From NCBI RefSeq assembly GCF_013072695.1, contig NZ_LXUK01000024.1, positions 53,842-117,841 on the forward strand: a stretch of DNA of 64,000 nucleotides, written 5' to 3'. Made by a program: the position numbers and the translations under genes. The notes under the pieces are model-generated. The model made no database searches and was not told the origin of the DNA. It worked only from the letters and a program-made list of their open reading frames with translations. Positions 8,388 to 16,948 of the stretch are shown one piece after another. This stretch comes from Acinetobacter sp. Ac_5812 (GTDB lineage: Bacteria; Pseudomonadota; Gammaproteobacteria; Pseudomonadales; Moraxellaceae). Positions within the stretch are counted from its first letter, which is position 1; each line of letters starts with the position of its first letter.

Positions 8388-9068
8388 ATGGTCAAGTCAT
8401 ACACAATAGTTCCGATTATTGGTTATTTTGATGAAAGCATGCAGGCAGCTCAGCGATTATTAGAACGTTTATATCCACAACGCAGGTCTTTATTAAAACG
8501 ACAGATTTTGCTGGATGCTTTGTCGTGCTTTCTTGAATATGGTTTGGACACCACCAGTATTGAAATGATTCGTGACAAATCTGACAGTAGCGTGGGGGCG
8601 ATTTATCATCACTTTAAGAATAAAGAAGGGGTGATTGCAGCACTAGTGTTTGCTGCGTTGGATGATCAAGCACAATTGCGTGACCAATACTTAAAAGAAG
8701 CAAAATCACTCAAAGAACTACTCTATGCGCTGATTTATAGTTATATCGACTGGGTTTCTGATCAGCCCAAGTTTGCGCAGTTTCTATTATTTGCTCACTT
8801 GAGTGTACGGCAGGGTGAATATCGACAAGTCTTAAATGACAAAAATAAACTGAGAAATCAAAACATCATTGGCTATATTTCAAACTATGCTGATGCCAGT
8901 TTATTAAAATCAGTGCCAACAGAGCTAATGATGTCTTTGGTGATTGGTGCAACTGAAAGTTATTGCCGCGCTTGGCTCTCTGAAAAAGTCGTGACTAATC
9001 CCAAAGCGTATCGTGAGACTTTGGCTCAAGCAGCTTGGGATTCATTACAACATTTGAGCCAAGCTTAA
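8388..9068 (+). CDS. TetR/AcrR-family transcriptional regulator
   Basis: A 226-residue TetR-type repressor. The DNA-binding domain begins around residue 38, with ILLDALSCFLEYGLDTTSIEMIRDKSDSSVGAIYHHFKNKEGVIAALV containing the SVGAIYHHFKNKE recognition helix. The C-terminal half is a helical ligand-binding domain. The first ATG at 8388 abuts the palindromic operator and has no ribosome-binding site; the Met at residue 18 (8439) is another possible start, so about 17 N-terminal residues are uncertain. It is divergent from the DUF4442 hotdog gene and probably represses that gene and itself. The ligand is unknown, though an acyl-CoA-like effector would fit the neighbour. Confidence 0.82.
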   Translation: MVKSYTIVPIIGYFDESMQAAQRLLERLYPQRRSLLKRQILLDALSCFLEYGLDTTSIEMIRDKSDSSVGAIYHHFKNKEGVIAALVFAALDDQAQLRDQYLKEAKSLKELLYALIYSYIDWVSDQPKFAQFLLFAHLSVRQGEYRQVLNDKNKLRNQNIIGYISNYADASLLKSVPTELMMSLVIGATESYCRAWLSEKVVTNPKAYRETLAQAAWDSLQHLSQA

Positions 9069-9097
9069 TCAGATAACAACGATCAGGATCATTATTG

Positions 9098-9559
9098 ATG
9101 AGAGCAAACCATCAGAAGATACAATTTACAGGGGCTTGTTTGTGTGGGGCGATCAGCTTTCAGTTTCATCTAGCAAATATCAAAATGATGTATCGTTGTT
9201 ATTGCAGCCTATGTCGCAAGCAGAGTGGCGCTGCATCGAATACTGCAACTTTTGTGCAGACAGAATCCTTTCAATGGCAGCAAGGTCAATCATTGATTCA
9301 GACGTATATTAAAGATACGGGCTTTAATAGTAGCTTCTGTAGGCAATGTGGATCACCTGTACCGAATGCACTAACGATCAACCCAAAGGTGATGTGGATT
9401 CCTTTGGGACTGGTTCAGGAGGGTTTTAGCCCAGAGCTTGAACTAAATTTTTGTGTGAATTCTAAAGTGAGTTGGGCCGAAACTCATCAAAAACTTACTG
9501 AATTTGATGAGCTGCCTAATGCTATTGAGTTGACGCATTATTTTGAAATCAATCAATAA
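9098..9559 (+). CDS. GFA-family zinc protein (glutathione-dependent formaldehyde-activating enzyme-like)
   Basis: A 153-residue protein of the GFA/CENP-V fold. Zinc ligands are visible as C-L-C near the start (GACLCGAISF), C-Y-C-x2-C (YRCYCSLCRKQSGAA), and C-x2-C (FCRQCGSPVPN). Most family members have no proven formaldehyde activity, so the function should be read as an unknown zinc protein. The ATG at 9098 is preferred over a TTG at 9095; AGGA sits 10 nt upstream. It follows the TetR gene by about 30 nt and may be co-transcribed with it. A convergent terminator separates it from the TonB receptor gene. Confidence 0.82.
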   Translation: MRANHQKIQFTGACLCGAISFQFHLANIKMMYRCYCSLCRKQSGAASNTATFVQTESFQWQQGQSLIQTYIKDTGFNSSFCRQCGSPVPNALTINPKVMWIPLGLVQEGFSPELELNFCVNSKVSWAETHQKLTEFDELPNAIELTHYFEINQ

Positions 9560-9585
9560 AAAGCCGAATGAGAACATTCGGCTTT
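9558..9585. terminator. Convergent terminator between GFA gene and TonB receptor 1
   Basis: Stem AAAGCCGAATG / CATTCGGCTTT with loop AGAA. It starts at the GFA stop codon and serves both converging genes. Confidence 0.85.
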
Positions 9586-9591
9586 AGGGGA

Positions 9592-11751
9592 TTAGAAATC
9601 AAACGAGGTCTGTAAATAGTAAGTACGAGAAGGACCTGCATAGATGCCGCCAACCTGATCTGCGGAACGGGTGTAATAGTCATGATTGAATAGGTTTTTC
9701 ACACCTAAGCCAACTTTTAAGCCTGACAGGGAGGTATCGGCAAAATCATAAGCGGCACGAACACCAACGATACCGTAGCCCGGAATATTGCCATAACGAC
9801 CCGTACCATCATTGTTATTTCCTGAGGCAGTTTGACCAGATTGTGCATAGACATTGGTGTTGAAGGTCCATTGATCACGTTTGTAATCAACCCCAGCATT
9901 GCCGATCCAGTTTGAATAGAAATCCAGTTCATTACCTGAATCTTGACCTGCCGATGCGGTTGCTTTGGTATAGGTGGTATTGGCATACATTGAGATATTG
10001 GCTAGCGTATCATTGATTGCCCCTAGATTATATTTAAAGCCGAGCTCAGCACCTTTATGTTTGGTTGCACCCAAATTTGAATAGGTTTGTGTGGCATCAT
10101 CACGCTTGAGCTGATCGGCGAAATCAATATAGAACAGGGTGAATTCAAGTGATAAATAATCATCCAGATAATGTGTGCCGATTTCATAATTATCTGCTTT
10201 TTCAGGATTTAAACCATCCATGGTCAGATAAGCACCTTTGGCATTGGTATTGGCCATTTGGCTATATTGCAGTGGTGCGAATGATTTACCGTAGTTGGCA
10301 AAGATATTCCATTGATCATTGGCTTTGTACATCACCGCAAAGCTTGGCAGCATAGCGTCATAGGACTTGCTGGCATTGACCCCATTCAGAACTGAATAAT
10401 CACGGTTTAACTTATACATGTTTTCATTGGTTTTAATTCGCTCGAAACGGAGTCCAGGCGTGAAGGACCATGCGCCTAAATCTGTACGGTTATCGACATA
10501 GACGGCATGTGCTTCAGTGTCTCCATCGGCTTTGGTCCAGCCATAAAAATCACGAGGACCTGTCGTTGTGTTATAGCTTGCACGATCAACAGATTCACTG
10601 CTGCTTTCTTTTAAATAGCGATAACCAACAGAGACTTCATTCAGTGCATTACCCAACTGAAACGCATGTGAATAGCGTGGCTCAATTGCAGTCACTTTAT
10701 AATCACGCGGGGCAATCTGATAAAGGCTTGAACCGCTGCGTTCTACACCCGCATCACGATAGCTATCAAGATGATAGGCGAGGACTTCAAAGGCATTATT
10801 GTCTTTTTTATAATTATATTTGAGTGAGATGTCGTTACGGTTGCCTTCCATATAGTCATGGTTGCGCAAAGACTGATATGGATTTTGTGCATACTGCGCA
10901 GGGGTTAAGCCGCCAGGCATATCCACCTTGGCTTCATAACGATGTAGATTTGCTTCAATGCTTGAATAATCATCTAAGGCATAGCTGGCTTTTAAACGTA
11001 GATCATTGATATTGGCATAATCATTTTGGTCACGATAACCATCACCATTCACGCCTGAATAGAGCAAAGCCAGACCGAGTCCATTGTCTAAAGTCGTTCC
11101 GATAAAGAGATTTGGATTGACTTTTAAGTTGCCATTCTCAGCCACTTCTGTGGTCATACCGACACTGGCTGCAAAATTCTCTGGAATGCTGCGCGTATTA
11201 AAATTGATAATCCCACCGACATTTTGCGGCCCAAAGCGGACGGAGCCTGCACCCCGAACCACATCAATCGACTCCATATTGCCTAAAGTCGTTGGAGCTA
11301 ATGAAAGTTGGGGTTGTCCATAGGGTGCTACCGCTAAAGGTACACCATCAATCATCAACTGCGAACGGGGTGAAAATCTTGAAGTCAGGCCACGAACACC
11401 GATACTTAAAGATGCATCACTGCCTGAGGTGCCCGAATTTTCAGAGACCTGAACACCAGGAACGGTACGTAATGCTTCTTTAACCGAGGTTGTGCCACGT
11501 GCTTCTAAGCTTTGTTGATCAACCACAGTACGAGCACCGGGGTGGTTGAGCACTTTTTCCGCATTGGCTTGTTCTAACCAATTGCCCTCGGCTTGGATGG
11601 AAATCGTTGCCAGCGTTTGTGTTGTATTCGTTAGGTTATCTTCTGCAAATGTTGTCGTGGTAAAGCAGCTGATCAGCGTTGCGATTGCACAGCTCAAAGG
11701 AGAGGGTTTAAATTTGGAGAAATCATGAGGAGCAGAAATCGAACATGTCAT
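9592..11751 (-). CDS. TonB-dependent outer-membrane receptor, FecA-like (copy 1)
   Basis: A 719-residue TonB-dependent receptor. A signal peptide ends near TTTTFAED. A TonB-box-like TLATISIQA follows directly, so there is no N-terminal signalling domain of the kind E. coli FecA has. The plug domain contains GVRGLTSRFSPRSQLMIDG and VVRGAGSVRFGPQNVGGIINF, the characteristic FecA-family plug. The rest is a 22-stranded barrel ending in YYLQTSFDF. The ligand is probably a ferric siderophore or ferric citrate-like complex. A Fur-box-like site lies 55-75 nt upstream. It is a tandem paralogue of the next gene, and no transporter or fecIR genes are adjacent. Confidence 0.9.
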   Translation of the reverse strand: MTCSISAPHDFSKFKPSPLSCAIATLISCFTTTTFAEDNLTNTTQTLATISIQAEGNWLEQANAEKVLNHPGARTVVDQQSLEARGTTSVKEALRTVPGVQVSENSGTSGSDASLSIGVRGLTSRFSPRSQLMIDGVPLAVAPYGQPQLSLAPTTLGNMESIDVVRGAGSVRFGPQNVGGIINFNTRSIPENFAASVGMTTEVAENGNLKVNPNLFIGTTLDNGLGLALLYSGVNGDGYRDQNDYANINDLRLKASYALDDYSSIEANLHRYEAKVDMPGGLTPAQYAQNPYQSLRNHDYMEGNRNDISLKYNYKKDNNAFEVLAYHLDSYRDAGVERSGSSLYQIAPRDYKVTAIEPRYSHAFQLGNALNEVSVGYRYLKESSSESVDRASYNTTTGPRDFYGWTKADGDTEAHAVYVDNRTDLGAWSFTPGLRFERIKTNENMYKLNRDYSVLNGVNASKSYDAMLPSFAVMYKANDQWNIFANYGKSFAPLQYSQMANTNAKGAYLTMDGLNPEKADNYEIGTHYLDDYLSLEFTLFYIDFADQLKRDDATQTYSNLGATKHKGAELGFKYNLGAINDTLANISMYANTTYTKATASAGQDSGNELDFYSNWIGNAGVDYKRDQWTFNTNVYAQSGQTASGNNNDGTGRYGNIPGYGIVGVRAAYDFADTSLSGLKVGLGVKNLFNHDYYTRSADQVGGIYAGPSRTYYLQTSFDF

Positions 11752-11805
11752 AAGTGGATTGCCGAACGGAAATGAGGTGGAGGAGTTATTTTGCGCTGTT
11801 ATTTT

Positions 11806-11826
11806 AATTGATTATAATTCTCATTT
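11806..11826 (-). promoter_or_regulatory. Candidate Fur box upstream of TonB receptor 1
   Basis: On the minus strand the site reads AAATGAGAATTATAATCAAT, close to the Fur pattern of AATGAGAAT-type and TATCATT-type halves. It is 55 nt from the receptor start. This suggests iron repression. Confidence 0.6.
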
Positions 11827-11973
11827 GTAGTTATTGTTTAGCTAAACTAATTAAAATTTCACATAAAATATATAATTTTTTTTGTTAAAGAGCGAAGTGT
11901 TGCGGTATAGGCTGTAGGGAGATTGGGATTTTATTAAGATTACTGCTTTCCGGTGTTATTCACTGTGCAAGAG

Positions 11974-12004
11974 AAAAAGCCGAACTTAAAAGTTCGGCTT
12001 TTTT
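11974..12004 (-). terminator. Terminator of TonB receptor 2
   Basis: Stem AAGCCGAACTT / AAGTTCGGCTT flanked by A and T runs, directly after the receptor 2 stop. It shows that the two tandem receptor genes are transcribed separately. Confidence 0.88.
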
Positions 12005-12007
12005 GAT

Positions 12008-14221
12008 TTAGAAATCATATGATGTTTGCAGGAACAAGGTTCGTGGTTGGCCCACATATTTACCCCCTGTGGAGTCGGATGAGCGGGTATAGTATTGCTT
12101 GTCAAACACATTCTTTATCCCACCCGCTATTTTTAAGCCTTTGAGCTGATTACTAAAGTCATAGCCTGTGCGTACGGCAAAGGTTGAGTAACCTGGAATA
12201 TCACCGGTGCGACCATCTGCAGTTTCTTGCGTTTGATAAACATCACCTGAACCCGGCGCATGTTGTTTGGACTGCGCAAACATGTCCGCATTCACTGACC
12301 ATTGATCAACTTGATAGGCTAAACCGAGGTTACCGACGTGGCGTGAATAGAAGGGCAAGTCTTTGCCTTCAAACTTACCTGCTTCAGAAGTTGCTTTGGT
12401 AAAGGTATAGTTACCGTAAACTTTGAGACCCTCTAGCACATCAGCCAGTTGACCGAAATCATAGCTGATCCCTGTTTCAACGCCTTTATGACTGGTGGCA
12501 CCTAAATTAGTCCAAATTCCTGTACCGATATTATCAGGACGTTCTAACATCAGTTCTTTATCAAAATCTAAATAAAACACCGTCAACTCAGCACTTAGAC
12601 CATTGCCTAGGTATTTGGTTCCGATCTCATAGTTTTTAGATTTTTCGGGATGTAATCCATCCAGAGTCGTTGCTGCTGTGTTGACTCCCCCGACAGATCT
12701 GGTGGTCACCAATTGGTTATATTGCTGTGGACCAAATGAAACCCCAGCATTGGCAAAAATATTCCAGTTTTCATTGGCTTTATACAACACCGATAGGCTT
12801 GGTAAGAACTCCTCTGACTTGATTTTTGGATAAACCGTATTGGTCGCGACACCACCTTGATAAGCAGTGAAATCATTGTGTGTATCAATCGATTCAAATC
12901 GAACCCCAGGCGTAATCACCCAATTCGCGAGGCCAAAACGGTTGTCGATATAAATGGCGTGCGCTTTGGTACCGCCGTCACTGGTGGTATTGGCGATGCG
13001 TTCACCGGGTGTCCCTGTGAGGGTGTTATAGGAAGCCGTGCGTCCTGAGAATTCAGAGCTTTCTTCCTGTAAATAACGGTAACCAATAGTGACTTCATTA
13101 TCCATACCAGCCCAACTGTAGGCACGTGAATAACGTGGCTCAATCCCAAAATACTTATAATCGCGAGGAGAGTTACTAATACGGCTGGTACCATTATCGG
13201 CAACGGACTCTAAGTCACTGGTCCGGAAAGAATCAACGTAATAACCCAATACTTCAAAGTTATTCAATTCATCTTTATGGCTATATTTCACAGAAACATC
13301 GGAACGGCGGCCTGCGAAATAGTTGCGGCTTTGATTGGATTGATACGGATTATCAGCAAATTGTGCTGCCGTTAAACCTTCAGGCATTTCACCACGGCCT
13401 TCATAATGATGCAGATTGACCGCAATCGCATCCTGATCAGTCCATTGGTAGGCGGTTTTTAACATAACATCATCAATGTCAATTTTATTGTTGGCTTCTC
13501 GGTAGCCATCTCCTTTGCTGCCTGAATAAAGCAGAGCCATACCCAAGCCATTATCCAGTGTGCCACCAATAAACAGATTCGGTGTGTACTTGAGTTGATC
13601 TGTCCCTGTTGCAAATTCTGTGGTTAAACCAACTGAACCTGAAAATTCTTTGGGGATTGACCGTGTTGCAAAGTTGATGATGCCACCAACGTTTTGTGGC
13701 CCAAAACGAACAGAACCTGCACCACGCACCACATCGACTGACTCAATATTACCCATAGAAACTGGGGCCAAAGATAATTGTGGCTGGCCATAAGGAGCAA
13801 ATGAGAGAGGTACACCATCCATAAGTACGGTAGAACGTGGGGAGAGGCGTGAGGTAAGACCTCGTACGCCAATATTTAAAGAAACATCACTGCCACCCGT
13901 ACCGTTGCTGTCTTGGACTTGCACCCCAGGAATTTGTTTTAAAGCATCACGAATAGAAGTGGTGGCAATTTCATCCAAACGCTTGCGATCGATAATGCTT
14001 CGTGCACCTGCATGTTGTTGTACTTTTTCAGCATTGGCATTTTCCAGCCAATTACCCTGAGCCTGAATTGAAATCGTCGCAAGCGTTTGCGTTTCAGCGG
14101 GTTGTGCTTCATCGGCAAAAGCAGTATGTGATATGACACTCAATGAAATGGCAATGGCTAGACTCAGAGAAGAGGGCTGGAATTTGATCAATGATGTAGC
14201 TGTATAGGATGCAATTTTCAT
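12008..14221 (-). CDS. TonB-dependent outer-membrane receptor, FecA-like (copy 2)
   Basis: A 737-residue receptor, paralogous along its whole length to the neighbouring copy. It has a signal peptide ending near AFADEA, a TonB-box-like TLATISIQA, a plug with GVRGLTSRLSPRSTVLMDG and VVRGAGSVRFGPQNVGGIINF, and a barrel ending in LFLQTSYDF. The plug is highly conserved between copies while extracellular loops differ, for example around residues 395-430 and 480-510, which suggests different but related ligands. It has its own terminator, and a weaker Fur-box-like site lies about 60 nt upstream. Probable role: uptake of a ferric chelate across the outer membrane with TonB energy. Confidence 0.9.
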   Translation of the reverse strand: MKIASYTATSLIKFQPSSLSLAIAISLSVISHTAFADEAQPAETQTLATISIQAQGNWLENANAEKVQQHAGARSIIDRKRLDEIATTSIRDALKQIPGVQVQDSNGTGGSDVSLNIGVRGLTSRLSPRSTVLMDGVPLSFAPYGQPQLSLAPVSMGNIESVDVVRGAGSVRFGPQNVGGIINFATRSIPKEFSGSVGLTTEFATGTDQLKYTPNLFIGGTLDNGLGMALLYSGSKGDGYREANNKIDIDDVMLKTAYQWTDQDAIAVNLHHYEGRGEMPEGLTAAQFADNPYQSNQSRNYFAGRRSDVSVKYSHKDELNNFEVLGYYVDSFRTSDLESVADNGTSRISNSPRDYKYFGIEPRYSRAYSWAGMDNEVTIGYRYLQEESSEFSGRTASYNTLTGTPGERIANTTSDGGTKAHAIYIDNRFGLANWVITPGVRFESIDTHNDFTAYQGGVATNTVYPKIKSEEFLPSLSVLYKANENWNIFANAGVSFGPQQYNQLVTTRSVGGVNTAATTLDGLHPEKSKNYEIGTKYLGNGLSAELTVFYLDFDKELMLERPDNIGTGIWTNLGATSHKGVETGISYDFGQLADVLEGLKVYGNYTFTKATSEAGKFEGKDLPFYSRHVGNLGLAYQVDQWSVNADMFAQSKQHAPGSGDVYQTQETADGRTGDIPGYSTFAVRTGYDFSNQLKGLKIAGGIKNVFDKQYYTRSSDSTGGKYVGQPRTLFLQTSYDF

Positions 14222-14280
14222 ATCAGTGGCAAATGCTGTAAATTTCCAGAATATTAATCAGTTATTGCACCGAATGAAAT

Positions 14281-14300
14281 AAGAACGATTATCACTTATA
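14281..14300. promoter_or_regulatory. Weak Fur-box candidate upstream of TonB receptor 2
   Basis: The sequence around GAACGATTATCACTTAT has one good Fur half (ATTATCA) and one poor half. It is placed 60-80 nt upstream of the receptor start, in the same relative position as the better site at receptor 1. Confidence 0.4.
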
Positions 14301-14362
14301 ACTATGAAATGAGTTAAGTTAATTGTTTTTTTACTCAAGATATTTTTGGCTATTTTAAATAA

Positions 14363-14394
14363 CAAAAAACCGTGCTTAAGCACGGCTTTTTGTT
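14363..14394 (-). terminator. Terminator of SIMPL-domain gene
   Basis: Stem AACCGTGCTT / AAGCACGG with flanking A and T runs (AAAAAACC...CTTTTTGTT), 14 nt after the SIMPL gene stop. Confidence 0.85.
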
Positions 14395-14407
14395 ATTGTC
14401 AGAGCTA

Positions 14408-15109
14408 TTATTTAAATTGGATTGAACCATTGGCACTGACCGTGATTTTTGATTCACCTGCTGCCATATCCTGAGCAGGGGCTGCTTCAGCCATGGCAAA
14501 CTTGGCCATGCCACCGCGCATCATCGGTTGCGGGAAGTAGTTGCTGGTATTCAGGTTTAAACTGACAAGGTTGTATTGACCTTTATTCCATGCTTGGGTG
14601 ATGGCTTGCGCACGTTGCTGGAAGTTCTTCGATGCTTCAATCATCAGCTCATTTTCAACTTTTTTACGCTGTTCATCTGATACGGTGAAATTAATCGATT
14701 GAGTCTGGAAACTTTGCTGTAATTCGCTGATCAACTGGCTTGCCGCTTTAAAGTCTTTACTTTCCAGCTGGATTTCCGCGCGAGCACGCCATTCTTTCAA
14801 TTTATTACTGTCATTGTCATACACAGGGTAAGTACTTTGCGCGCCTGTTTCGACTTTGACCTGTGAATATTTACGTGCAATTGCTTGCGCTTGGTTCATC
14901 AGTTGGTTGATCTGATTGGAGAGTTCAGCAGGTTGTTTATGACTTTTCTCAATAAACAGAACGGCACGCATTTCATCATTGGCAACCTGACGTGAGGCAT
15001 CTGCTTGGATATTGACGATGTTGTAGTTCAAGTTCTCAGTCTCGTGAGCAAAAAGGCTTGGGCTCAATGCTGCCCCGATCATTAATGTAGCAAGTGCTAA
15101 AGTACGCAT
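14408..15109 (-). CDS. SIMPL-domain (DUF541) periplasmic protein
   Basis: A 233-residue secreted protein. The signal peptide is MRTLALATLMIGAALSPSLFA, and the mature part is a SIMPL/DUF541 domain with alternating strands and helices, for example VNIQADASRQVANDEMRAVL at the start and ITVSANGSIQFK at the end. The family is related to the mouse IRAK-interacting protein SIMPL and E. coli YggE, which is linked to oxidative stress resistance; the molecular function is unknown. The ATG at 15109 is chosen because AAGGA precedes it and the signal peptide begins there; an upstream in-frame extension of 41 residues is not credible. It is monocistronic. Confidence 0.85.
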   Translation of the reverse strand: MRTLALATLMIGAALSPSLFAHETENLNYNIVNIQADASRQVANDEMRAVLFIEKSHKQPAELSNQINQLMNQAQAIARKYSQVKVETGAQSTYPVYDNDSNKLKEWRARAEIQLESKDFKAASQLISELQQSFQTQSINFTVSDEQRKKVENELMIEASKNFQQRAQAITQAWNKGQYNLVSLNLNTSNYFPQPMMRGGMAKFAMAEAAPAQDMAAGESKITVSANGSIQFK

Positions 15110-15574
15110 AAAAATGTCCTTAGAATTTGATGTCGAAAATTTATTTTTTACCAGTTCGATATTAAAAAGAACTGATGGGGAACTTCTGCATATTTTGTGG
15201 TGACTTTGTAAGAGATTAGCAGTGTTTTGCAACAGAAAAATAAAACAAAAAATATTAAAAATCAGTTTATTAGGTGGGTTAATTTGACCATTTATCTAAA
15301 AACGCAGGCGGGATTAAAAAAAGCTTACTTTCTTTAGCTTGTCACATAGTATGATGATAATCCATCATAGTTATTGGAATGAAATATTTTTTCAATAATT
15401 TAGATGCATGTAAGACACAAAAAGTGTTTATTTTATTTCAAAATTAGGTATCATCTCGCTCCTAGTTGAAAGATATAAACAAGTGTCTGCACTAGATTCT
15501 AAAAAGCACCGAGTCAAACGACCGCAAGTCACCAGACTTATTTCTTTTACCCATATCAGAGATGGTAATTCGAT
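15110..15574. other. 465-bp intergenic region upstream of SIMPL gene and dat
   Basis: An AT-rich divergent promoter region. I see one inverted repeat, TATGATG / CATCATA (15350-15369), that could be an operator, and no credible ORF. Promoters for both flanking genes must lie here but no box is strong enough to assign. Confidence 0.5.
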
Positions 15575-16945
15575 ATGAGCGTTACTTCCGTAAATCCTGC
15601 CGCTAATGCAACTAACGAATATTATCTGACTCGCCAAAGTCAGATGGAATCGAATGTTCGTAGTTATCCACGTAAATTACCGTTAGCGATAGCAAAAGCA
15701 CAAGGCTGTTGGGTTACTGATGTTGAAGGTACAGAGTACCTTGATTGTTTAGCTGGGGCAGGAACATTGGCTTTGGGCCATAATCATCCTGCGGTGATTC
15801 AAAGTATTCAAGACACATTGGCAAGTGGTTTGCCATTGCATACTTTAGACTTAACGACTCCTTTAAAAGATGCGTTTACTGAAGCGCTTTTGGCTTATTT
15901 GCCAGGCGGTCAAGAAGAATATTGCCTACAGTTCTGTGGTCCATCTGGTGCAGATGGTACAGAAGCAGCGATTAAATTAGCGAAAACTTATACGGGTCGT
16001 AGCACAGTGATTAGTTTCTCTGGTGGCTACCATGGTATGACGCACGGCGCGCTTGCAATGACAGGTAACCTGTCAGCGAAGAATGCGGTGAATGGCTTAA
16101 TGCCAGGCGTGCAATTTATGCCATACCCACATGAATATCGTTGCCCACTTGGTTTAGGTGGGGAAGCAGGTGTTGACGCTTTAACTTATTTCTTTGAAAA
16201 CTTCATTGAAGATGTTGAAAGTGGTGTAACCAAGCCTGCAGCTGTGATCCTTGAAGCGATTCAAGGTGAAGGTGGTGTTGTTACTGCACCAGTAAAATGG
16301 TTGCAAAAAATCCGTGAAGTGACTGAAAAGCACAACATCGTTTTAATCTTGGACGAAGTTCAAGCTGGTTTTGCACGTTCAGGTAAAATGTTTGCCTTTG
16401 AACATGCAGGAATCGAGCCTGATGTTGTGGTGATGTCTAAAGCGGTCGGTGGTAGCTTACCACTTGCAGTATTGGGTATTAAACGTAAGTTTGATGCTTG
16501 GCAGCCTGCGGGTCACACGGGTACTTTCCGTGGTAACCAACTTGCAATGGGTACAGGTTTAGCATCACTTCAAGTGATCAAAGAACAAAACCTTGCTCAA
16601 AATGCGCAAGAGCGTGGTGATTTCTTACAAGCTGAGTTCAAGAAACTTGCGCAAGAATTCCCATGTATTGGTAACGTACGTGGTCGTGGTTTGATGATCG
16701 GTGTTGAGATCGTTGACGAGCGTAAACCTGCGGACCATATGGGTTCATTACCTGCGGATGCTCAATTGGCTGCTGCAATTCAGACGGCTTGTTTCAACAA
16801 TAAATTATTGCTTGAAAAAGGTGGTCGTAACGGTACCGTTATCCGTTTACTTTGCCCGTTGATTATCAATCAAGAAGAGTGCGTAGAGGCGGTTGCTCGC
16901 TTCAAGAAAGCTGTTGCTGAAGCATTAAAAGCAGTACGAGGCTAA
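15575..16945 (+). CDS. dat: Diaminobutyrate--2-oxoglutarate aminotransferase
   Basis: A 456-residue class III PLP aminotransferase that makes L-2,4-diaminobutyrate from aspartate semialdehyde and glutamate. The PLP lysine is in VVMSKAVGGSLPLAVLG, preceded by the LILDEVQAGFARSGKMFAFEHAG cofactor region with its conserved Asp. The N-terminal sequence NEYYLTRQSQMESNVRSYPRKLPLAI is typical of Acinetobacter Dat. The ddc gene begins 3 nt after its stop, so both are one operon producing 1,3-diaminopropane in the cytoplasm. This polyamine is used for surface motility and virulence traits in Acinetobacter baumannii. There is a GAGATGG ribosome-binding-site-like sequence upstream. Confidence 0.95.
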   Translation: MSVTSVNPAANATNEYYLTRQSQMESNVRSYPRKLPLAIAKAQGCWVTDVEGTEYLDCLAGAGTLALGHNHPAVIQSIQDTLASGLPLHTLDLTTPLKDAFTEALLAYLPGGQEEYCLQFCGPSGADGTEAAIKLAKTYTGRSTVISFSGGYHGMTHGALAMTGNLSAKNAVNGLMPGVQFMPYPHEYRCPLGLGGEAGVDALTYFFENFIEDVESGVTKPAAVILEAIQGEGGVVTAPVKWLQKIREVTEKHNIVLILDEVQAGFARSGKMFAFEHAGIEPDVVVMSKAVGGSLPLAVLGIKRKFDAWQPAGHTGTFRGNQLAMGTGLASLQVIKEQNLAQNAQERGDFLQAEFKKLAQEFPCIGNVRGRGLMIGVEIVDERKPADHMGSLPADAQLAAAIQTACFNNKLLLEKGGRNGTVIRLLCPLIINQEECVEAVARFKKAVAEALKAVRG

Positions 16946-16948
16946 TTC

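Noticed and set aside
10149..11728. Several plus-strand ORFs opposite TonB receptor 1
   Set aside because: Shadows of a well-supported 719-residue receptor; compositions are cysteine- and histidine-rich nonsense without start signals.
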